Shown here piece after piece: positions 1-5,821 of a DNA stretch of 5,821 nucleotides (positions within the stretch are counted from its first letter, which is position 1; each line of letters begins with the position of its first letter). The translations under genes and the position numbers were made by a program. The DNA is taken from NCBI GenBank assembly GCA_001751015.1, contig MAXM01000344.1, positions 1 through 5,821 of the forward strand, in the 5' to 3' direction. The notes under the pieces are model-generated. The model ran no database searches and had not been told where the DNA came from. It saw only the letters and a list, made by a program, of their open reading frames with translations. This DNA is from Desulfobacterales bacterium C00003106 (GTDB lineage: Bacteria; Desulfobacterota; Desulfobacteria; Desulfobacterales; C00003106).

Positions 1-1035
1 AAAGTCAAGGTTCGCGGTCGTCGGAAAAGCGGCGAGCTTAAAGAAGTTAAAGTTACTCTCTATGGTTGGAAAGTATGGGCAATCTATGAAATTAAAACCG
101 GTATTCCGTTAGCTATCAAAATTGATACAATTGAAAAGCCGGATAATTTGCATGTTCTTGCGGTTTTGGAACAAGCAAAGGAAAATGTTAAAGCATCAAG
201 CGAAATTACTTCTCTGGTTATTGACAGGGGTTTCCTCGACGGTAAGGTCTTATATGATATTGATCAACAGGGGCTTGAGTTTGTTATTCCTTTGAAAAGA
301 AATATGGAAGCAGCCAAAGATGCCCGTCAGTTGGCTTTCAGTTTTGAGGACTTCATTCCAGTGACTCGTGAAATTGATGTTATTCGCGGTTATGGCAAGA
401 AAAAATATACAGAAAAAGTCCTTACCACCATAGTAGGTGTCCCTGATCTTTTAAGTTGTGACTGGTTCAATCCCAAGGGATCCAAGGCCAATACCACCAA
501 AAAAGATTATGAACCTATCCCTCTAAATGCGGTAGTGGTCAAGAAGTGGGATAATAAAACACCACCGGAAGATAAGCAGGTAGTGCTGATTACAAATATA
601 AGCGTCAAAGATCCATTCATAGCTTTTGATCGTTATGATGATCGCAGCCTTATAGAAAACAAACTCTTTCGTGAGGTCAAACAGAACTGGCACTTTGAGC
701 ACCCACCGAAAAAAACCAAAGAAGGTGTTTGTGTACACGCCTATATGGTAATGGCCATGAAAGCCCTCACCACTGCTTTTTTGAAATGGCAGGAGAAACA
801 ATTAAAACTGGAAGCCCTGGGGAAACAGACTACCTGGCAAATGTATCGTCGAAAGCTGAAGGTTCTTAACCGGAACAAACTGATCGTTTTCGTGGGCTCA
901 CACTTTGGGATTTTTCCATCCCATGAAGTCTTTATGTTGGCCCATGTTCCAGTCCGTAAGACTGCTAAAGAGCTGGATATCAACCGAACACAAATTTATA
1001 CCAAATACACCGGCATACCGCCCACTGACAATTAG
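1..1035 (+). CDS. IS4-like DDE transposase, 3' part (start outside window)
   Basis: The frame is open from the first base of the window to a TAG at 1033-1035, giving 344 visible residues. The N-terminus lies upstream of the window, and the TTG at 148 is an internal codon. The protein resembles transposases with the DDE_Tnp_1-type RNase H-like catalytic fold, which cut and paste an insertion sequence. The visible part opens with the strand pair around LYGWKVWAIYEIKTGIPLAIK, which normally follows the first catalytic Asp; that Asp is not in the window. The second Asp is probably D75 in VIDRGFLDG. The catalytic Glu is probably E219 in the Y-DD-R-SLI-E block, followed by NKLFREVKQNW. The long stretch between them fits the beta-strand insertion of IS4-type enzymes. 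E219 and the next conserved Lys (K227) are separated by seven residues, not the canonical six. The C-terminus, ending in KYTGIPPTDN, looks natural. The gene is AT-rich compared with its neighbour, as expected for acquired DNA. The exact IS family is not assigned. Confidence 0.85.
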   Translation, partial: KVKVRGRRKSGELKEVKVTLYGWKVWAIYEIKTGIPLAIKIDTIEKPDNLHVLAVLEQAKENVKASSEITSLVIDRGFLDGKVLYDIDQQGLEFVIPLKRNMEAAKDARQLAFSFEDFIPVTREIDVIRGYGKKKYTEKVLTTIVGVPDLLSCDWFNPKGSKANTTKKDYEPIPLNAVVVKKWDNKTPPEDKQVVLITNISVKDPFIAFDRYDDRSLIENKLFREVKQNWHFEHPPKKTKEGVCVHAYMVMAMKALTTAFLKWQEKQLKLEALGKQTTWQMYRRKLKVLNRNKLIVFVGSHFGIFPSHEVFMLAHVPVRKTAKELDINRTQIYTKYTGIPPTDN

Positions 1036-1046
1036 CAGGCAAAAAT

Positions 1047-1062
1047 TTAAAAAATATTTTAA
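1047..1062. repeat. AT-only inverted repeat just after the transposase gene
   Basis: TTAAAA (1047-1052) and TTTTAA (1057-1062) form a perfect six-base inverted repeat around a four-base loop, 11 bases past the transposase stop codon. The stem is all A/T and no separate T-run follows, so a terminator function is only a weak possibility. Confidence 0.3.
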
Positions 1063-1104
1063 GAGGATCAAAATTTCTCTGTTTAATCCTTATATCGGAA
1101 TTTT

Positions 1105-1124
1105 AGGTGGTTCCACAACCACTT
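1105..1124. repeat. Hairpin-forming inverted repeat near the insertion sequence end
   Basis: The arms AGGTGGTT (1105-1112) and AACCACTT (1117-1124) pair over eight positions, one of them a G-T wobble, around a CCAC loop. The hairpin lies 69 bases after the transposase stop and 68 bases beyond the tamB stop. No T-run follows it on either strand, so it is not a standard intrinsic terminator. It may be a subterminal structure of the insertion sequence or a protector of mRNA 3' ends. I cannot tell which. Confidence 0.45.
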
Positions 1125-1162
1125 GAGAATACAGTTCAAAGGGGGTAGGTTTGATGAGATGC

Positions 1163-1179
1163 ATAAATGGGGAATTTAT
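1163..1179. repeat. Small AT inverted repeat 13 bases beyond the tamB stop codon
   Basis: ATAAAT (1163-1168) and ATTTAT (1174-1179) are perfect inverted arms around a GGGGA loop. The stem is weak and no T-run follows on the minus strand. It is recorded because it is the first structure downstream of tamB and lies near the likely insertion sequence border; chance is a fair explanation. Confidence 0.25.
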
Positions 1180-1192
1180 TTCGTCCTCGTTC

Positions 1193-4100
1193 CTAATAAT
1201 CGTGCTTCCACCTGATCCCTATTCCGGCATCCAACTCCCCGCCTATCTCGGATTCTATCGTAACGTCCGGCGTAATTTCCACCTGCACGGTCCCCTTGCC
1301 GCTTCCCGGAGACAAACCCTGCTCCAGCTCAAGGTAGACATGTCTGTTCACATACATGCCGGCGCCTACCGTAAGTTCGCCGTTTTCGTCTGACTGCTTC
1401 ACGTCCAGACGATCCACCCCTAAAAGATTGCGTGTATAACCCATTACGTCCCATCCACCACCCTGTCCCCCCGCCAATGTGTTTAGCGCGTATGCAAGCT
1501 GCAACCCCTGAATCGGCGTGATCTCAGACGCGGCGCGACCAAAAAGGAGGCGCGAGATGATTTCGTCTGAGGGAAGGGGTGGTTCTGAGGAAATGCTTCC
1601 TTCAAGCGCGGATATTGGGCCTGATGCGCGCAGGAATGCGGTTATATCGTTGTTTTTGGCTTCGCATGTTATATCCAGAAAGGGGTCTGGCGGGGTGGCG
1701 CCGTAGAAAAAAAGAGAGCCTTGATTCAGCGAGAAGCGTTTGCCCATGAAATCGAAATGCCCGCGAAGAACGGAAAGGTCGCCCGTGATCATCGGGTCAT
1801 CCGTGCTTCGCGTTACCCGAACGGCGCCGCCCCACTCGGAGTCGAGCCCGCGACCACGAAGAAATATGCGGGCAGGGCTCTCTATTGCAACATCAAGAAG
1901 CAGCTTTCGGCTCGACGTGCGTTGGGACGGGGGCTCGTGTTCCGGCTCTCCGGCCGGATGGTTGATCTCGACGATCTCAAGCTCTGCAATCTCCGGGGGC
2001 AAACGGTCAGGGATACGAATCTCCACGGATTTGACTTCGAGTTTCCCCGAAACCAGCGCCTCTGCCGGCGTCCCCGACAAGGAGACCTGGCCCCCTGCTA
2101 CTACGGTCAGTTCATCAAGCCGGCAGACCGTGGCGTCTTTAAGAACAAGGTCACATTCAAAGGGGAAACCCTTGTCAGCAGAGAAGTCCAGCCGGCCTGA
2201 AATCGAGACGGTCCCGTTGTTTCCGTCGCTCCCCCTGGTCTCTTCAATAATAATCATCGAATCCTTTATTGGCATCCTGAGATCAAAATTCGTCAAGACC
2301 GTCCCGCTTCGGACGTTTTCATAGCCGCCTCCGTATAGATGGGCCGTGCCCGTCATGTTTGGCGCTGCAACTGTGCCGGCTACTCCCAACGTCACGTCAA
2401 GGCGCCCCCGGATTGACTGATCGTCCAGTATAAGCAATGCGCCGACACGGGCAAGGTCTATCTCACCCGCAAGGTGGCCTTCGAGATCTCCCTCGGGTGG
2501 AAGCTTCAAATCAAAGGGGGCCAGAAAAAGGGTAACAGGAAGATTCAGCCTTGCCTTTATCGGCTTTTCGGCAAGCCCCTCAAGGGTAAGATTGGCAGAG
2601 ACCTTTCCCTTGCGGAGCTCTGCCTCGGCGGCAACGGTTGCAAAGCAACGGTCTGAGTCCGCGGGCCGCACCTCTGTAACGTGGAGTTGGACCATTGCAT
2701 TAACCTGTCCCCCTTCCTGCGTTGCCGTGAGGTGACCGGTCATGAATCCGGAAAGATCAGCAGGGACCCCGGCGGGCCGAAGGGCTTCAAGAGGAAGGCC
2801 CTCAATATCCACGGTGATATTCATCTGCTTATCCCCAAGGTTTCCCGAGGCATGCAGGTTTCCCTGGCCAAGATTGAGGGCAAGCCTGTCAAGGCTGTAG
2901 CCTTCTAATGTATGACGGAATGTCGCAGGGCCTGCGATGGCAACCGGCAGGTCCCCGCAGGTTCCCTGAAACCGGGTGATCTCAAGCCGTTCACCTTTGG
3001 CTGAGACCTTTAGAACACCTTCCGCCTGCACGTCAAAAGGCGTATCGTAACGCCCATCCGCGCTTCCCCCAAAAGCTATTTCTTCCTTATCGCCGGAAGC
3101 GGAAAATGAGAGCGTAGCAAGAGCCAGTTCGCCTTCCTGAATGGCCCTGGCCTCGATCTCCGCCGTTCCCCGGGCAGCCCCATAGACATCCTTGACGGAA
3201 CCGGCCAGTCTTACTTCTCCGGCGTCTCCAAATGGGGTGGCAAGGTCATGCCCCTTAAACCGAAATTCTACGTCCTGGCGCTCTTCCGAAGACACGAACT
3301 GAACACCTAAGTCCACGCTTCCTCCCAGCTTTTCTCCCAAGAAGACTGACAAACCGGAAAGGTCGCTGCACGCAGCATCCAGGTCTCCCCGGACAAGCAG
3401 GCTTTTCATGTCGAAAGCGAGCTTTCCTGTCAGCTCACCTGCCAGGGCCTGGACAGAAATCGGAGAGAACAGCAAACGCCGGTCTTCGAGGATATAACCG
3501 GCCTCAGCCAGGATCGTATCTTCTCCGTGCCGTAGATCCAGTCTGATACGCCCCTCCGGTTTTGCGGGCAGGCCGTCGGCGCAAAGCGTGAGATCCAGTT
3601 CCTCGAAATTCAGACCATCCATCACGAGATCATTGCCTGTTGCCCTTGCTTTGAGCCTTGCCATGTCGAAAGATCCGCCTATCTCCCCGTCCACGCGGAG
3701 CGAGCCGGCCACAGGACGCTTAATGATATTGGAAAGGGCTTCAAGCTGCGGCAACGTGAACTGCCAACCGCCGGAGACAGCCTTGCTTGAAAGGTCAAGA
3801 CACGTCTCAGCCGTGAGTTTTGCAGCAGCGGTCTCAACGAAGAAGTCTGATATCGTGAGTCTTGTTCCCCCCTCTAATTTGATGTCGGCGGCACAGACAA
3901 CCTCCGGGGCCAATATGGCACAGAGGAAGGAATCGTCTTGTTCGGCGATATCTGCCTTCCCACGGATACGAGCTGAGAAGACGCTCTGTCTTCCGTCTCC
4001 TTCCAGACTGGCGTAAACCCGGGTTGATCCTGACAACTCAAACCCCAGGAACCTTGACAGGGGCGTCAGGTCATGGATACCGAGCTCTATCTCGGCCTTT

Positions 4101-5566
4101 CCCGTGAGATCTTCAACACCCACACGGCCTGATGCCGCCAAGGTGAGCGTTTCTCCCGCAAGCTCGAGCTTGCTTATGGAAATGACGTCATCAACCGGCC
4201 CTTCTGCGATCAGAGACCATGTGATGCGCGTCTCCGGGAGGGGCTCTGCGCCCTGCCACACAAGCCCGTCTGCAGCCCCGTCTCCGCTGATGCGAAGGCC
4301 GGGGAAGGGAGAGGCAAGAGGGCCGGGGAAATCAAGATCGAGGGTTCCCTCAATGCTCGACGCCCGTATTTTTTCCGCCTCCAGCCCTGTCAGCTTTACC
4401 GAAATGGCCACCCGGGGCTGGAACGCGGCCCCGGAGAATTTTCCATTTAAGGCAACAGAGCCTGCAAGCTCGCATTCTGCAACCGCTTGCAGAGCAGAAA
4501 GATCATCTATGCGGAGAGAGAAATCGCCCTGCAAGCGTTCTGTCTTGAGATCGAGCAATCCGTTAAGCTGCAAGGCAGCGGTCTCCGTCTCCAGCGTGCA
4601 GCGATCTATCTCGATGCCCCTGGCTTGCGTGAAGCCTGCCGTCACAGCAAAACGATTTCTTCCCGCGAGCAGCGGCGCCAGCCGTGCAGGGACAGAGGCA
4701 TGGGCAAGCTGCATGCCTCCGTCCACGCTGAGAGTAATCCCCTTCCGGTCGTCTGACGCGCATACCTCGATGGTGGCGTCGAAATCACCGGCCTGGCCAA
4801 TACCCGCATGCATCTTTCCCTTCCAGGCAGTGACCGGAGCCTCGCCTGCGAGCGCAAAGACAAAGGGACCTGATATCCTGTCTCCGAACATGGCGGCAAC
4901 GAACCCTCCCGCCCCTTCTTCGGCATCGACTCTAAGCGCAAGGACTGCGGGTTCCCCTTTGAGCGCCGCCGTGACCAGCGCTCCGGCCTTGACCCCATCG
5001 ATTCGCTGCAGGCGCAGAGAAGATACGCGGCCGCATGCAGGATCAAACGCCATGATCCGTCCCTTGAGTTCAAAGACCGCCTTTTCCCCCAGGACCTCCG
5101 TGCCTGTAGCCAACCGATCGACTGACACCCGGTCCACAATCAGGGACTGAAGCCATTTGAGTCCTTCCGGTGGCCTTGTCTCGGCCGGTTTTTTTACCTC
5201 ACGCCCTTTGGGCATACGGGTAAGTTCAATCGCCGCAGCGCCAAGCTCGGTGATGTGAATACGCCCCCTCAGAAGGTCGGCGGCCGACCAGCGGAAAGTT
5301 GCATCAGCAACTTCGAGCCATACCCCGTCTTTGTCACTTACACTGAAGTGATCCAGCCTGAGATCAAAAGGGACCATACCTTCCAGTCTGCCGAATTGCA
5401 CCTTTACGTCAGTTCCTTGGCTCAAGAGCATGGCGGCCATGGCCGTGACCTGCCGTTTCCCCGCTTCGGTCTGAGCCAGGCCGAACACGGCGATCAAAAG
5501 AACAAGGAAAACGGCCAGGCTGATCCCCAATACCCTGGCTGTCTGTTTTATGCCGTACATTGTCAT
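1193..5566 (-). CDS. tamB: TamB-like translocation and assembly module protein (DUF490 C-terminal domain)
   Basis: The gene encodes 1457 residues, somewhat longer than the roughly 1260-residue E. coli TamB. In that family the protein is anchored in the inner membrane, spans the periplasm as a long lipid-binding beta groove, and works with outer-membrane TamA. It is linked to assembly of some outer-membrane proteins and to phospholipid transport to the outer membrane. Here a hydrophobic anchor spans residues 12-31, followed by QTEAGKRQV. Residues 53-118 carry the usual N-terminal pattern (VWLEVADATFRWSAADLL, then GRIHITEL). A Lys/Pro linker lies near 120-135. The body, to about 1050, is repetitive beta-rich sequence typical of AsmA-like proteins. 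The C-terminal domain (about 1054-1457) has a hydrophilic Pro/Glu linker at 1200-1221, IFLRGRGLDSEWGG at 1234, GKRFSLNQGSLFFYG near 1275, PPLPSDEIISRLLFGR at 1329-1344, and a final alternating segment ending in WKHDY. A stop codon (TAG, 5567-5569) directly precedes the ATG, so the frame cannot start earlier. The only Shine-Dalgarno candidate is a weak GGA at 5573-5575; the ATG at residue 3 is an alternative start. No tamA is visible upstream. Family assignment is firm; function is by homology. Confidence 0.93.
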   Translation of the reverse strand: MTMYGIKQTARVLGISLAVFLVLLIAVFGLAQTEAGKRQVTAMAAMLLSQGTDVKVQFGRLEGMVPFDLRLDHFSVSDKDGVWLEVADATFRWSAADLLRGRIHITELGAAAIELTRMPKGREVKKPAETRPPEGLKWLQSLIVDRVSVDRLATGTEVLGEKAVFELKGRIMAFDPACGRVSSLRLQRIDGVKAGALVTAALKGEPAVLALRVDAEEGAGGFVAAMFGDRISGPFVFALAGEAPVTAWKGKMHAGIGQAGDFDATIEVCASDDRKGITLSVDGGMQLAHASVPARLAPLLAGRNRFAVTAGFTQARGIEIDRCTLETETAALQLNGLLDLKTERLQGDFSLRIDDLSALQAVAECELAGSVALNGKFSGAAFQPRVAISVKLTGLEAEKIRASSIEGTLDLDFPGPLASPFPGLRISGDGAADGLVWQGAEPLPETRITWSLIAEGPVDDVISISKLELAGETLTLAASGRVGVEDLTGKAEIELGIHDLTPLSRFLGFELSGSTRVYASLEGDGRQSVFSARIRGKADIAEQDDSFLCAILAPEVVCAADIKLEGGTRLTISDFFVETAAAKLTAETCLDLSSKAVSGGWQFTLPQLEALSNIIKRPVAGSLRVDGEIGGSFDMARLKARATGNDLVMDGLNFEELDLTLCADGLPAKPEGRIRLDLRHGEDTILAEAGYILEDRRLLFSPISVQALAGELTGKLAFDMKSLLVRGDLDAACSDLSGLSVFLGEKLGGSVDLGVQFVSSEERQDVEFRFKGHDLATPFGDAGEVRLAGSVKDVYGAARGTAEIEARAIQEGELALATLSFSASGDKEEIAFGGSADGRYDTPFDVQAEGVLKVSAKGERLEITRFQGTCGDLPVAIAGPATFRHTLEGYSLDRLALNLGQGNLHASGNLGDKQMNITVDIEGLPLEALRPAGVPADLSGFMTGHLTATQEGGQVNAMVQLHVTEVRPADSDRCFATVAAEAELRKGKVSANLTLEGLAEKPIKARLNLPVTLFLAPFDLKLPPEGDLEGHLAGEIDLARVGALLILDDQSIRGRLDVTLGVAGTVAAPNMTGTAHLYGGGYENVRSGTVLTNFDLRMPIKDSMIIIEETRGSDGNNGTVSISGRLDFSADKGFPFECDLVLKDATVCRLDELTVVAGGQVSLSGTPAEALVSGKLEVKSVEIRIPDRLPPEIAELEIVEINHPAGEPEHEPPSQRTSSRKLLLDVAIESPARIFLRGRGLDSEWGGAVRVTRSTDDPMITGDLSVLRGHFDFMGKRFSLNQGSLFFYGATPPDPFLDITCEAKNNDITAFLRASGPISALEGSISSEPPLPSDEIISRLLFGRAASEITPIQGLQLAYALNTLAGGQGGGWDVMGYTRNLLGVDRLDVKQSDENGELTVGAGMYVNRHVYLELEQGLSPGSGKGTVQVEITPDVTIESEIGGELDAGIGIRWKHDY

Positions 5567-5577
5567 CTATTGTCCAT
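5563..5577 (-). other. Four-codon mini-ORF overlapping the tamB start by ATGA
   Basis: On the minus strand an ATG at 5577-5575 opens a four-codon frame (M-D-N-R) that ends in a TGA at 5565-5563. That TGA overlaps the tamB ATG in the classic ATGA arrangement. Its own frame is closed upstream by another TGA, so it is not the tail of a longer gene. It could couple translation into tamB, whose own ribosome binding site is weak, or it could be chance. Confidence 0.2.
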
Positions 5578-5623
5578 AGGGTTTGCTCAAAAATAAATGT
5601 AACTGGTTGAAGACTGAAGTATT

Positions 5624-5718
5624 TTAAGCATCTCGCAACGATCGAACAGAGATGAATCCTCTAAATACTGCAATCTCATCAGCCAACTCAAATGCCCGCA
5701 GTTTGTGTGATCACGCAT
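5624..5718 (-). pseudogene. Remnant of a four-helix-bundle (S23 / 23S rRNA intervening-sequence type) protein gene
   Basis: From an ATG at 5718-5716 the minus strand reads MRDHTN. If one base is restored after position 5701, the frame continues as LRAFELADEIAVF. Together these match the well-known start of the four-helix-bundle protein family (S23/TIGR02436 type), which usually begins like MRDHTKLRAFELADEIA. After AVF (to 5663) family resemblance ends: the frame continues as RGFISVRSLRDA and stops at a TAA (5626-5624). The family's middle section (GLTSQ, RRAAVSVPSNIVEG) is absent, and intact members are about 120 residues. So the gene is both frameshifted and truncated after about 20 codons. 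Family members are small proteins, some encoded inside 23S rRNA intervening sequences and many scattered as stand-alone genes. Their function is poorly known. Recognition is from memory of the family pattern; the match is short but nearly continuous. Confidence 0.68.
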
Positions 5719-5736
5719 GATTTTTGTCCCTATTAG

Positions 5737-5750
5737 CCTTCCACCTTCAG
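5737..5750 (-). repeat. Two adjacent degenerate heptamers upstream of the four-helix-bundle remnant
   Basis: Read on the minus strand, CTGAAGG (5750-5744) is followed directly by TGGAAGG (5743-5737), then CTAATAGG. The heptamers differ at two positions. They lie 18 bases upstream of the remnant's ATG. Similar CTGAAGG/TGGAAGG strings are, from memory, common next to four-helix-bundle genes in deltaproteobacterial genomes; this was not checked. Confidence 0.4.
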
Positions 5751-5794
5751 TCTATCCACCTGAGTAGTTACTCTATTTCTTTGAACAGATTAAA

Positions 5795-5815
5795 AGATGA
5801 ACGTCCAACATCGAA
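5795..5815 (-). repeat. Three degenerate heptamers (TTCGATG type)
   Basis: On the minus strand three heptamers follow each other without gaps: TTCGATG (5815-5809), TTGGACG (5808-5802) and TTCATCT (5801-5795). All begin TT and share a seven-base period. Longer arrays of this kind (TTCGATG/TTGGACG) are, from memory, seen upstream of mobile four-helix-bundle genes. Here the array may continue beyond the window edge. Confidence 0.45.
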
Positions 5816-5821
5816 TAATGA

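Larger units (their letters stand above)
1..1150 (+). mobile_element. Insertion sequence, right-hand part; outer border approximate
   Basis: This element is defined by the transposase fragment and the AT-rich DNA that follows it. The left end is outside the window, so the terminal inverted repeats and target duplication cannot be matched. The right border is a guess: it must lie between the transposase stop at 1035 and the tamB stop codon at 1193-1195, because the tamB C-terminus is intact. The convergent layout suggests insertion just downstream of tamB without breaking it. Confidence 0.5.
5567..5821. other. Region upstream of tamB without an intact gene
   Basis: These 255 bases, up to the window edge, should carry the tamB promoter or the end of an upstream operon gene. 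Neither strand has an intact recognisable gene. Instead the region holds a broken four-helix-bundle gene start and two short heptamer-periodic repeats. A TAAAAT on the minus strand (5626-5621) resembles a -10 box, but no convincing -35 box lies at the right distance, so no promoter is called. The region is noticeably more AT-rich than tamB. Confidence 0.6.

Noticed and set aside
148..1035. Transposase starting at TTG 148
   Set aside because: The same frame is open back to base 1 and encodes family-typical sequence (LYGWKVWAIYEIKTGIPL), so the real start is upstream of the window.
1105..1124. Rho-independent terminator shared by the transposase and tamB
   Set aside because: The hairpin is real, but neither strand has a T-run directly after it. 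It is kept only as an inverted repeat.
905..1126. Plus-strand frame of 73 codons crossing the transposase stop
   Set aside because: It overlaps the transposase in another frame and has no similarity I recognise.
1721..2324. Two overlapping plus-strand frames (159 and 194 codons) opposite the TamB C-terminal domain
   Set aside because: Both are antisense to the most conserved part of tamB, in different frames, with no domain or ribosome binding site.
4642..5139. Minus-strand frame of 165 codons inside tamB
   Set aside because: It is an alternative frame on the same strand as tamB with no domain pattern. The tamB frame is uninterrupted through it and shows family features.
4104..5150. Long plus-strand open frame of 348 codons opposite tamB
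   Set aside because: It lies wholly antisense to a well-supported tamB gene. Its translation is low-complexity (Ser, Pro, Ala and Arg rich) with no recognisable domain, as expected for the shadow of a GC-rich gene.
1193..5566. Frameshift or internal disruption in tamB caused by nearby mobile DNA
   Set aside because: The frame runs unbroken for 1457 codons with both the N-terminal anchor and the complete C-terminal motifs present.
5621..5638. Promoter for tamB made of TTGCGA and TAAAAT on the minus strand
   Set aside because: The two boxes are only about six bases apart, far from the usual 16-18, and nothing close to a -35 box is found at the right distance.

Overview
This is a short piece of a Gram-negative chromosome. 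It holds one very large gene on the minus strand and mobile-DNA debris at both ends. The large gene encodes a TamB-type envelope protein, so the host is diderm. Three traits point, by inference, to a deltaproteobacterium-like (Desulfobacterota) anaerobe: the style of the TamB protein, the IS4-like transposase, and the remnant of a four-helix-bundle (S23/TIGR02436-type) gene. No ribosomal RNA or other taxonomic marker is present to confirm this.

Layout. Positions 1-1035 (+) are the 3' part of a DDE transposase gene whose start lies outside the window. It is clearly more AT-rich than the large gene. Positions 1036-1192 are an AT-rich gap between convergent genes. It contains the right end of the insertion sequence, whose exact border cannot be set here, and several small inverted repeats. 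Positions 1193-5566 (-) are an intact 1457-codon tamB-like gene with an N-terminal membrane anchor, a long repetitive beta-rich body and the conserved TamB/DUF490 C-terminal domain. Positions 5567-5821 lie upstream of tamB and contain no intact gene. They hold a frameshifted, truncated start of a four-helix-bundle protein gene on the minus strand, with short heptamer-periodic repeats upstream of it.

How it fits together. TamB would act as an inner-membrane-anchored protein spanning the periplasm to the outer membrane, normally working with the Omp85-family protein TamA. No tamA is visible; the 255 bases upstream of tamB hold gene debris instead. The insertion sequence lies just beyond the tamB stop codon and leaves the C-terminus intact. 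tamB is therefore a conserved core gene bracketed by mobile or decaying DNA. I see no CRISPR array, tRNA, rRNA, defence system or clearly new multi-gene system. The most notable items are the four-helix-bundle gene remnant with its heptamer repeats, the apparent separation of tamB from a partner gene, and the high cysteine count of this TamB.
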